A stretch of DNA of 64,000 nt. Source: Limanda limanda (lineage: Eukaryota; Chordata; Actinopteri; Pleuronectiformes; Pleuronectidae). A program made the translations under genes and the position numbers. Numbering within the stretch: position 1 is the first letter of the stretch; each line of letters opens with the position of its first letter. The notes beneath the pieces are model-generated. The model saw nothing but the letters and a program-made list of their open reading frames with translations. It was not told the origin of the DNA and searched no databases. The DNA lies in assembly GCF_963576545.1 (NCBI RefSeq), contig NC_083645.1:620001-684000 (forward strand). The letters are read 5' to 3'. Positions 43,801-54,700 of this stretch are shown here, piece after piece.

Positions 43801-45635
43801 ATAATCAGGCTGATTTTAGACCCGATATGCCCCTTTCAACAAGGCTGCCAGTTAACTGCCCAAATAATTCTGAAGTGTGAGGGGTATACGTAATAATCTT
43901 TATGCTACAGATTGAGTCGCAGTCTCCATGTGTAGCTCCTGAAGCTTGATGTATGATGTTTACGATATACGGCTGAGTTGAACAAAAATCAATTTCCAAC
44001 TCACCTCCAGCTCACACTGCAAAATCTATACGTCTTCTCATCCATGACAACATCCATAGTTAGAAGAAGTTATTGCAAGTTTCTGTGAGATTTCAAGTCT
44101 CTGGAATCGCCACTGTGAAAAACATGGCAAGTGTGTAGTCTGACATTCTGGCCAAATCGTCCAGTGTGTGTGTGTTCTGAAGATTTTAAAATCAAAAATC
44201 TGATAAATATGTCATAATGTCTGTGGTCTGCCCCATTTTTTTAAATGGTCAAGAGTTGAAAATCCTTTAGTGTGCAACAGCCCGTAACTGACCATATGCG
44301 GCATCTGATTTATACCTTAAGACAGGGGTTCTCAAACTTTGGCAAGCTGGGCCCCCCCAAAGCAGGTTAGGGGTAGTTGGGGCCCCCCCACCCCGCCGCC
44401 GCTGCCCGCCGTCCTCAACTACACCACCATATAAATAGATAGATAGATAGCATATTGTTATTGATAGGCCTGTCAAGGTTAGGCTATTGTTATTGTTAGG
44501 CCCATACAGACAATTATTATTACTATTTTACTATTTATGATTATTATTGTTAGCAGCCTCCTCGTGGTCTTGTGAGTGTGTTTGTATGTGTGGCTGTGAG
44601 CGACTTGCACACGAATAATGAATAAGGCTGTACTAGGCAATGGTTCCTAACAAAACAAACAGTACACAATGTAGACAGGGACAGCACAGAATAGTATTCA
44701 AGTGCTGGTGTTTTATTTGTTGCAACACGGTTGATGATTGAAGATGTAAAGGTAGGTGTTAAGGAGAAAAGGGCTAGCTGCAGTTGGAAGAAGTCAGCTA
44801 GCTAGAAGGCTAGCTCTTGGGGCTACAAGCTTTCTAAAAAGACTGTGAAGCAAATTACTCCTTAGATTAGGCTACGAATAGGCCTACTGCACGTGCAGGA
44901 AGGTATTACTAAGGAAGGAGTGAGTCTTTAAAAAGACTGTTTAAAAAGCAATGAATATCTGAATGATTGAGGAAACAAGAGCAATCGCACAAACTCTGCA
45001 GGGTGTCGTCTCAGTGAGGGTGAGCGCTGACCATGCCTGTGGTTACTTTTATACTCGGATGCGTACGTGCAACTCGCGTTCAAATGATAACACTCCTCTT
45101 TTGATTGGTGGATCAGGAACAAAACAGTATTTGATTTGTTTGTGTCAGTCCAGCCCCTTGCATTTCGCCACTGAGGGAGCTTTCACTAACCAGGTCAGCG
45201 GTATTTTTTCTTTTTTTTCTCCGTCTGTGACATTGCGCACCCCCTGGAGAGTGTACGGCCCCCCCACTTTGAGAATCACTGCCTTAAGAGATCTAAAATG
45301 AAAATCTACAGGATCAACTTAATGATTTCCAACAAAAAACACAAGACAACCTTTCTTTAGAACGTTCACATTAAAGCACAAGTCTCTTAACTATGTTCAT
45401 AAAAACGATAAAATTAAGCTATAAGAGGCTAATAACCTGTTATTTTTTTTTGCCTTATCACTGCAAGCGATACATTGCTACATTTTAATATGCAACACTC
45501 ATGTCTTATGTATCTCCGCAGAAAAGTAAGGTGTGTCTGAAGGCTGTGATGCCCGTCATAACAACAAAGCACCTTGTTGAGGCACTAGAAGAACTGAAGC
45601 AAAACATCAACTCAAGGCAAAATACCATTGGTTAA
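40877..45635 (+). CDS. Interleukin-9-like secreted short-chain type I cytokine (five exons)
   Basis: Exons 40877-41014, 41254-41289, 42257-42298, 43396-43524 and 45522-45635 join in phase 0 throughout and give 152 residues. Exon 1 encodes a signal peptide (LPLLLLLISISLHHS) and the start of helix A (CKVLLHEFNNNVNHFGLSAK). Exon 2 is 12 codons (NCSKNCSSVHIT). Exon 3 is 14 codons with a CxC pair (DKICRCFNLTLTAG). Exon 4 is 43 codons (from ECGFPRHYSDALKILNNYTS to LECLNLNLTAQM). Exon 5 has one Cys and a terminal helix (KHLVEALEELKQNINSRQN). Mammalian IL-9 also has five exons, two tiny middle exons each with cysteine pairs, CxC in exon 3, and many N-glycan sites; here there are five sequons. Overall sequence identity is low, as usual for cytokines. 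IL-4/13 and other gamma-chain cytokines are alternatives, but their usual exon layout (four coding exons, one short) fits less well. AU-rich elements and AATAAA follow in the 3' UTR. Confidence 0.75.
44323..45281. mobile_element. Non-autonomous hAT element in intron 4 of the cytokine gene
   Basis: Terminal inverted repeats CAGGGGTTCTCAAACTTTGG (left) and, reversed, CAGTGATTCTCAAAGTGGGG (right), both followed by G/C-rich GGGCC stretches. Perfect 8-bp target duplication CCTTAAGA at 44315-44322 and 45282-45289, diagnostic for hAT. No transposase frame; presumably moved in trans. Confidence 0.92.
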
Positions 45636-45770
45636 AATCGTCAGAGGAACTCTGAAAACAGTAACGTTCTGCTGGTAATACTTGTACACTTTACGGCAGC
45701 AGTATGTTTTTGTGTTTTTAATTTGTTCACGTTGACATTGATGCAAATTTGCCAATGTATTATTTTTGAC

Positions 45771-45789
45771 TTATTTATTTTTATTTATG
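45771..45789 (+). promoter_or_regulatory. AU-rich element in cytokine 3' UTR
   Basis: TTATTTATTTTTATTTATG contains two ATTTA pentamers 135-155 bp after the stop codon. Such elements commonly mark cytokine mRNAs for rapid decay, which supports the gene call. Confidence 0.65.
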
Positions 45790-45903
45790 TCAAGGAAATA
45801 TGTTCATAAAACCTATCCAATTGATGTTATTGCCCTCCAAATTGGATGAATGTGGAAAAACACTCTATATATTTGAACTTTGAAAATGTACAGTGTTTAT
45901 TTG

Positions 45904-45909
45904 AATAAA
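45904..45909 (+). terminator. Poly(A) signal of the cytokine gene
   Basis: AATAAA about 270 bp after the stop codon, in the right orientation. Confidence 0.6.
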
Positions 45910-46879
45910 CAACAATAATTATACTGCATAAAGACTGAGCTATGGTGCACAAGGATTTAGCTGTGTGTTAAAAGTGCAACTAAACTTAAATGTATCCTCC
46001 TAATCAAATTGTGCTTTTTTTTCTCAGTGCTCCGTTACTCACAAAATCTGATTATTATTGTCAAAAATCCAGTATGTCCAAGACTTTTGCCAAGTTGGTA
46101 TGATCATTTCCTACCATAAATAGCAATATACCTTATGAGGGGTTTCTACCTGTTTTTAGAGGGCTTCAAAGGCACTGTCAAGATTTCAGAGGTGCTGGTA
46201 GTTCTTATTGTTGGTTTTATGCAATTATAAGATTATTATTGATGCATCTTAATCCTTCCAATTTAATAATATAATGAAAAATGATCATAGACAGTTTCAA
46301 TGTTTGCTTGCATGCAACACTTTGCTACTACTTTACTATTACAGTAGTTGTGTAAATAAAAATAAATAAAAAAACGACAAAAAAGAAAATGTTGCTCGTC
46401 TCCTTTTTCTGCTTTGTACTTTTATAAGACTTTAACTTAATTTTGACCGAGTAGTGGACATTCCTGACCTGACCCTTCGGGATTTAATGATCCAGGCAGA
46501 CCCTATGACCTGCAGGTTGACCTCCACCCAACCTCCATTCTCCATAATATTCTTTCTGGAATTGGTGAAATTCTTTCTAAATGATTTTATTTAATTTAAA
46601 ATATATGACATTTACAATATAAATACAGAGCAACAAGTAAAGCTTTATTATATTTTCCTTTTTCATATACAGTAGCTGCATGTTTTTATTAATGTTGGTA
46701 ATGTTTATTAATGTCACTGTCACTTTTGGGTTCTTGTTATCGACCCTTTAGTTTATGGACTTGGTTTCAAATTCACTGAATTTGACCTGTAACCTTTAGG
46801 CAGACTATACAGGGCCTACAAGTGTAAGACCAACCAAACTACTCAATGAGGAAAAATGTTGATTCAGCAATGTTTTTTT
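45910..46879. other. AT-rich intergenic stretch
   Basis: No gene, RNA or transposon was recognised between the cytokine gene's poly(A) signal and the next LINE copy. Confidence 0.45.
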
Positions 46880-46930
<51 letters not shown>

Positions 46931-49260
46931 CAATCAATCAATCAAATTTTTGGTCATAATCCACGATGTGGCCGCAGCCGGACGATAAGGCAAAGGGAAT
47001 CAGGGGAAGAAGTCAAGTCAGTAACATGTTTTGATGAGATATTAATTTCTTTGCTGTGATAAGGAGGGAGAAGAGAAAGGAGAAGCTGGGAAGAGAAGCT
47101 CTCTGTGTCATGTGTCCCCTGACCTTCTAGACCTATAGCAGCATAACTATGAGCAGGTCTAAGACAAGCCTGGACCGGCTCTAACTATAAGCTTTATCAT
47201 AAAGGAAGGTTTTAAGTCTACTCTTAAACATATAGATGGTGTCTGCCTCCCGAACTGAAAGTGGGAGATGATTCCATAGGAGAGGAGCTTGATTGCTGAA
47301 AGCTCTGGCTCCTACTCTACTTTAAGATATTTTAGGGACGACAAGCAAGCCTGAATTCTGGGAGCGCAGAGCTCTAGTGGGTTGATTATGTCCTTGAGAC
47401 AGGAGCTTAGTTAATTGATTACACTGTTCAGGTTTTATTGACAAGTATAACTGGGTGTCATCCCCATAGCAGTGGAAATATACAGTGTGTCCTAATAATG
47501 TTTCCTAGGGGAAGCATACATAATGCGAATAAAATTGGGCCGAGCACAGAGCCCTATGGAACACCGTGGTTAACTTTGGTGCGCAGAGATGACTCATAAA
47601 TTTGCACGAATTGGAATCGATCAGAAAAATATGATTTAAACCAGTTTAGGGCGGTTTCTAATTAATTGTTGTAGTCTCTGTAATCAAATTTGATGGTCAA
47701 TACTGTTGGATGCTGCACTGAGATCTAACAGAACGAGGACAGACACAAATCCCTGATCTAAAGCTATTAGAAGGTCATTAGTGACTTTTGCCAAGGCTGT
47801 CTCTGTGATGTAATTAGATCAAAACCCTGACTGAAAGTCTTCATACACATTACTTTCCTTGAGAAACTCACACAGCTGATTGGTTACACATTTTTGAAGG
47901 ATTTTAGACAGGAAGGGGAAGTTGGATAACGGTCTGTAACCTCCGGATCCAGGATTTTCGAGAAAGGGTTTGATTACAGCTAGTTTATAGGACTGTGGTA
48001 CATAACCTGATGATAATGAGAGATTGATTGTGTTCAGTAACATATTATCAATTAGGGGCAGGATTTCTTTAATTTTTTAGGAATGGGATCTAAGATACAA
48101 GTTCGGGGGTTTAGAAGTCAGATTATTTTTTTCAGCTGATCAAAGGTGATCAGAGAGAAGCTGTCTAAATAATTGATAAGTTTCTCACCAGTTCCTGAGA
48201 TTTCTGTTCCTGGTAGGGTATTAGTACCAACTGAGGTCGGGAGATGGTTCATTTTATTTTCAAATAGATAGAAATTTATCATTAAAGAAGGTCATAAAGA
48301 TATTGCTATCTTTCAGCCCGGCTGCAGTACTGAAGAGAAGTAGTAGGCAGCTCTTGCTTGTTGGAGGGCCTTCTTATATGCTTTAACACTATTTTTCCAG
48401 GCTAGGTGATTTTCAACAAGGTTCCTTTCTAGTTTTCTTGATGCTTGCTTTAATTCATGTCTGTTGGAATTATACCAGGGAGCTAATTCACTATGTTTTA
48501 CACGTTTCTCTTTAAGAGGCACTATTGAGTCTAATGTTAATCGTAATGAGTCTCAAGAGCTATCGACGAGATGGTCAATCGCAGTGGAGCTCGGGTTTTT
48601 AAAGAAGTTGTTGGTTATATCGACGGATAATAAGGATTTATATGTAATTTTAATTATTTCCTTAAATTTAGCTACAGCAGTATCAGGTATACATCTAGAA
48701 AATGAGTTTTTTTTATTAGTTGTATATATTCTGATAATGAAAAATCTAAGGTTATTAAATATTAAATTATATTAATATTGAATATAATATATAAATTAGG
48801 ATCTGATAGAATTGGATTACATGGAAGTACTATTAGATGTTCAGTTTTGACATTGTATGATAATACAAGGTGACGTGTTTGGTTACAACAATGAGTAGGT
48901 TGGTATACACACTGACTGAAACGTATTGATAGTTCTGAAATAAATGCTACGTTAAGGCCATCATTATTATTGCCAACATGAATATTAAAGTCACCGACGA
49001 TAATAACCTTAATCTGCTTTAGAACTAGGTTTGAAAAAATTCATAATAAGCCCCAGCAGCACGGTAAACTACAGAAAATATTATTGGCTGTTGATATTGC
49101 TTGAATTGGTGTGGGAGACTAAGAACAAGACATTCAAATGAGTTGTAACTTAGTTTAGGTTTAGGATTATATGATAGACTAGAGTTAAAAATAGCAGCAA
49201 CTCCACCTCCTCGGCCAAAGTGTGTTATTATATGACTGGGGGGGGTAGATTAATTTAGGG
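46880..49260 (-). mobile_element. Second copy of the CR1/L2-type LINE, heavily decayed
   Basis: Begins with an (ATCA)n tail at about 46880-46945. It follows the large LINE's order on the minus strand: thumb and RT pieces ([49 protein letters not shown]) at 47819-48043, linker (HSELAPWYNSNRHELKQASR) at 48313-48522, and endonuclease remnants to about 49260. Many frameshifts and deletions; no usable ORF. It has a single copy of the segment that is tandemly duplicated in the large LINE. Confidence 0.85.
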
Positions 49261-49844
49261 TGCCATATCCATCACGAAAAAAATTCCCCATGGGATATAA
49301 GGTATATTTGATGGATTTAGATTAGATTTTGAATATATGCTCCTAATGTGTCTCAGGCTTATCTTCCTGTCCTTGTCCTGTTATCCCACCCCTGATATCG
49401 TCTGCACCTGTTCCCATTATCCCTGCCTCCCTTCAGGCTAACTTCTTATGTGGTCTATTGAACCTTTAATCACCCCCAGGATATCCTTGATGTTTCACCT
49501 TCTGCCTTACATTGGTTTAGAAATGGTCAGTGGTCTGGATTTGTATAGCATAAGAAAATACAATAAATAAAGAAAAAGAAAAACGATTGTTATTTTAATT
49601 TGTTGTATTATTGTGTGTATTGTGTATAATTAGCAGAATTAACTAAACATGACTGTCATTTACCGTATTGTAATTTTTTTTGATATGCAATTGAAATATT
49701 AAAACAAGATTATGTTCAAATGTTATAATGTAAAAAATGGAGGGGGTCTTCCTCTATTAATTTAATAATCTGCATTCAAGTGTCCTAAATTCATGTAATC
49801 GCAACAATAGTAACAAGAGAGAGAGAGAGAGAGAGAGAGATTTG
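49261..49844. other. Unassigned stretch with (GA)n run
   Basis: AT-rich sequence ending in a (GA)n microsatellite at about 49817-49840. Nothing else recognised. Confidence 0.5.
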
Positions 49845-50800
49845 ATTTTTTAAGTCACTTTTATTTACTCAGTGAAGTTCCAACAAAACAAAATACTACA
49901 ACATATCAAGCATTTTTTGTTTTTTGTTTGTTCATCATAATAAAACAATATTCAATCCACACAAAAAAAAATACCAGCTGATCTTCTTACAGAAACTCAT
50001 AAATATTACATAATTTTCTCCGTCATGGTGCTCGGTGTTACGAGAGACAGTTTCTCGAGTCTCTCCTCATGGGCCAGTTGGGCTCGGGTTTTCGACAGTA
50101 GTTTCCTCAGGCGGTACACCTCCTGATCTGAGAAGGTCGGTTGGCCGATACCTTCAGATTTTCCCATGAGGCCTTTTGCTACTTCCATGAACTGTCTTGG
50201 ATCTAGGAAGAAATCATCTACATTAACCATTCTCATGCCCTTAGTATCTTGTAATTCGTGTGTGCCCGGCTCTATCCGGGCACACACGGATCAAGTGCCC
50301 CTCCTTCCCACATCCCAGGTTTAATTCTTCGTTGCTCTTCTTCAGAACCATAAACACACTTCTCCTAAACGACAGTACATGTTTTAGCTGTGGGGATTTG
50401 CAATAAATGGGAATCAATTTGATGGGGGACATTACTTGGCCGTGTCTTGCCAGTTCTATCTCCAGTAAATCATTGGTCAGGAACGGGGGAACATTAGATA
50501 TTAGGATTTTCTTTACCGGGTTAGCCAGGGACATCACAGGTGTGAACGAGCCCTTGATTACTACTCCCCTTTCCATTAGCAGGTTAGCTTTCGCTACACT
50601 GTCCACAAACACCACCACCGCACTATTCATCCGTGAGGCAGACTTTACACACTCACACCCCACCCCACCACCTCACCCACAGCCAGACTGACCTCCTCCA
50701 CGGAGCAATCCACAGCTGGACACAGTTTAATGCCATGTTGGCGTGTTAGCTTGTGGAGGCCGGAGCCTCCACCTGCACCAACACACCGTTAAACACCAAC
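49845..50800 (-). pseudogene. Tx1/L1-clade LINE ORF1 remnant
   Basis: Two overlapping frames on the minus strand. 50663-50241 gives RMNSAVVVFVDSVAKANLL, VKKILISNVPPFLTNDLLE, SPIKLIPIYCKSPQLKHVLS and a CCHC-like knuckle (CGKEGHLIRVC) reached after an internal deletion. 50287-50006 continues with VYRLRKLLSKTRAQLAHEE. This is the nucleic-acid-binding ORF1 of Tx1-like fish LINEs. An AATAAA and A-rich end (minus strand) lie near 49860. No endonuclease/RT ORF is present. It ends about 320 bp upstream of the FCHSD-type start codon. Confidence 0.72.
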
Positions 50801-50960
50801 TAAACTGTTGCTCCTGAATCCCACACTCACACACAAACAAAAAACACCTCTACTATAAACAAAGAGGGAAAAAAATATCATAGAAACAAGGTAGATAAAT
50901 CACAGTTTTCCAACAAACTTTTCCAGCTCACTCACCACACTCACTCCCAACATGCACTCC

Positions 50961-51060
<100 letters not shown>

Positions 51061-51121
51061 GTTAGTAGTTCAACACAGCTGACACAGACTTTGAAAGAAA
51101 CGGAGATAATAACATTGAAAC

Positions 51122-51696
51122 ATGCAACCACCACCCAGAAAGGTAAGAAAGAGATGACTTGAAATGAATATAGAGTATCATGCTTACTGCTTCCACAAAT
51201 ATCTACTGCTTATCTACCTTCATTTCTGTTCCTCTATCTTTAAGATTATCAAATCTACAGACCATTTCACTGTTACTACAGTACATGGATTGTACAGCAT
51301 ATAGTGCCAAATACATCATATATGCATTTATTGGGATATTTATTGAATTTGTGTTTAGATAGTAGATATATTTTCTTCACCCTGCATAGATGGGAACGCA
51401 TCTGTCTGCAACTGCTGAAATTACTGTTATTTTACAGTGTGAAAGTCTGTACTACATGCTCATTTGAGACCTTACAGAGATTTAAGAAATACATTTTTTA
51501 TCTCTAATCAAAGTTGAAATTCACATTCCCTTAAGCTAAAACATTTTTTTCTTCAATCCACAACTTGCAACTGAAACAGTTGGGAAATAGCTGCATTTTT
51601 AAAGCTTAAGTTGACATCTTAATATTAGTTGTGAATAAGGATTGGCTTATCTACTCACAGTTCATCTTCATTAAAATATAACATTTCAATAATCCC

Positions 51697-51748
<52 letters not shown>

Positions 51749-54700
51749 CGTGTGTGTGCAGGTGAAGGAGAGTCAGCAGGTGAAACTGGTGTTCTCAGAG
51801 CAGCACAGTAAATTGCAAACCAAACAACATCAGGACACTGAACTGTTGGAGGAGATCAGGTACAGTTCTCTTTCTGTGGAGCTGTATGATACTGTCCCAG
51901 GAGGAGACAGACAGGCAGAGATATAAAAAAAACTGATAATGAAAGCATGTTAAAGTACACAAGTGGCTTCTTTTGTTTTCACCCAGGTCCTTCAGTAAGC
52001 ATCGTGCAGCTATAGAGAAGGAGTATGCCCAGGTGAGCAAACATAGTACTATTATAGTTCACTATTAGTCCTGTTTCTGGCATCTTTCGTTCTTTACTGG
52101 AAATGTTCATCATTTATTGATTTGAGGTCCTGTATCAGTTTCAGAGAGCAGTTTGCTCTGAAATGTCTAATATCGTCTGATGTCTGATGTATTTTTTGAC
52201 ACTATCAGAGCTTGTGGAGCCATGAGACAAATAATTAAGATGATCACACTAGTGATGGCCAGCGGTGTTGTGCTATTTCTATATGAGTGAGAGGTGCACA
52301 TTGCTTAAAATTGTAAAAGTGGAACATATGAAGCAGAGGATTTGTTTCGATTTGTCACATAATCGGCACATTCATATTTTAGCCATTCAAATGTCACAGC
52401 CAAAAATGAATAACAATGCGTAACCTGATAGTCCAATGGTTAGGGTGCATATCACATATCACATAGGCTAAATTGCCCTGAATGGCAGTTACATATATAT
52501 GTATATATGTAACCGCCATTAACCCAATGCCACTAACCCTAACCCCTAACCCTAACCCTATGTATTGTGTAGGACATTACCTCTCTGATTTAAGTGTCCC
52601 TGTGTGTGTTACGCCCTGACCACAAACACGTTGTGGGAGAATTTATCATTATGTGTCTGGAACATAAAGTCATAGGTGTAATATATAGGCTGCACGCTGT
52701 AACCATTCTGTGTCGCAGAGGAAAAAGTGTTATGTTTGATAAGGAGCATCCTTATCAAACATAACACTTTTTGTCTAAGCTGAGTTCCTCGAACAGAGGA
52801 AAAACAGAGTTCAAACAGAATGCAGCAAAGGTCACTACTGAGTTCAAGTCGAAGGTGGTAGAACATCTTCAAAACAGGTTTAGACAGTGGGTGCACATGC
52901 TATATGCATAAAGTTCATATCGAGCTGTACCCTAGATGGAAATGTCTGCTGTAAGCATAAACTGAGTGTTTATTAAGTAAATGTTCATTACACAGCATGC
53001 TTTTAGCACTGCACATATACCTTTATTTCACGGCCCACAGTTTCATGATATAATCTCTTTTACACTACATAATAGATCTCTATTACATAGTGTTTTTCCC
53101 TGGTGCTTCACTATGGAGCTGTATATGACACTCTTTGGTCCATGCAGCCATTTATAGCATCTGGAGAAATAACATCTTTGTCAGTGGCCATAAGACATTC
53201 ATAAAGTTTGTACCATCCTCGGCAGGCAGGTAAATTTCAACATAAACTTTGTACATTACATTTAATTTAGCTGACACTTTTATCCAAAGTGACTTCCAAT
53301 AAGTTAATTCAACCATAAGTGTATAAACCCAGAACAACAAGAATTAAGGAACTACAATTTACAAAAAAGCCAAACTACAAACTGCTACATGTAAATGCCA
53401 TGTGAATGCAACATTTTTTAATTTTTATTCCAAGGTGTAGTCGGAAGAGATGTGTCTTTTGTCAAGGGCGGAAGATATGTAGACTTTCTGTACAAACAGC
53501 TTTCACTGTTGGCATTCAAATGATAAGCATATACAGTTTTCAGCAGGCAGGCAGCAGGGTAGCTTGAAAGTGCAAGAGTGTACTGTGTGTTATATCCTCC
53601 ATGACCAATCACTTCCAAAATCAAAGTATCCACACTTCAGCTTCAGCTGTTGCTTAGGAAGTAGTGTAGGCCAGTGGTTTGATCCCTGTCTCCCCCCATT
53701 CCGTTGGCCGAACTGTCCTTGGGCAGGATATTGAACTTCCCAAAGGCTTCTGAAGGCTGTGCCAACTGTGAGTGATAGATGTTTGTGTCAGGCCTGGACT
53801 GGAATGAGGACTCAGAAGCAGAGAATATCACGTACCAGCACACTTTATTGATTTCAGAACCTCAATGCAGTGACAAACAAGAAGGCTATGAAAATCTCAC
53901 TAACTATATCTATATAATAATATAATACTTGGCAAGCAATAACTGGGGAAAAAGAACTTCCTAATAAATACAAAACATACACTAGAAAAAGAAAAAGCTT
54001 TTAAACATAAACCACTCCCGAAGGAGGACAAACAAATGGCAAGAGCAAGAAATCAAAAGCGCTCCCGAAGGAGGAAAACCAAACTACTAATAAATGGGGC
54101 AAAAGAAAAGGCTCACCTAAACAGGAGGCTCAACAAACTAACTAAATCTCTCTTAACATAAATCGCTCCAAAAGGGAGGAAGAAAAACAGTTTACAAAAC
54201 AACACAAAACAAAGCTAAACTGGAAAACTTTAACAAACAAAAAATCACTCTCAAGGAGGAAACAGAAAACAACTTACGTGGCGTAGCAAGAAACTCTTTG
54301 GCAAAAACGACAATGACTGTGGGTAAGGCTTAGGTGCACGAACAAGAACGAAACACTTCGGCACAAGACAAAGGGGAGACGCAGACTATAAGCACATGAG
54401 GGTGAAGGGAACAGGTGGAAACAATCAGAGACAATCAGACCGGTGACACATGAGGAAGGGCAAGTGACCTGAAACGAGAAGAGAGTTAGGATTTCAAAAT
54501 AAAACAGGAAGTTACGAGACAAAAACCCCAAGACAAGACAAACCTCACCGCGGTGTGACAGTACCCCCCCCCCCCCTAGGGCCGACTCCTGACGGCCCAG
54601 GCTGGTCAGGGTGGTCCCTGTGGAAGTCTGTAATGAGTGTAGAGTCTACAATGTGACGAGACGGAACCCACTGCCTCTCCTCAGGACCATATCCTACCCA

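Noticed and set aside
40877..45635. Assigning the cytokine gene to IL-4/13
   Set aside because: IL-4/13 genes as I know them have four coding exons with one short exon and lack the CxC pair; the five-exon, two-tiny-exon pattern fits IL-9 better. Not excluded.
52425..52475. tRNA gene at GTCCAATGGTTAGGG
   Set aside because: Only an A-box-like word; no B box or cloverleaf could be drawn.
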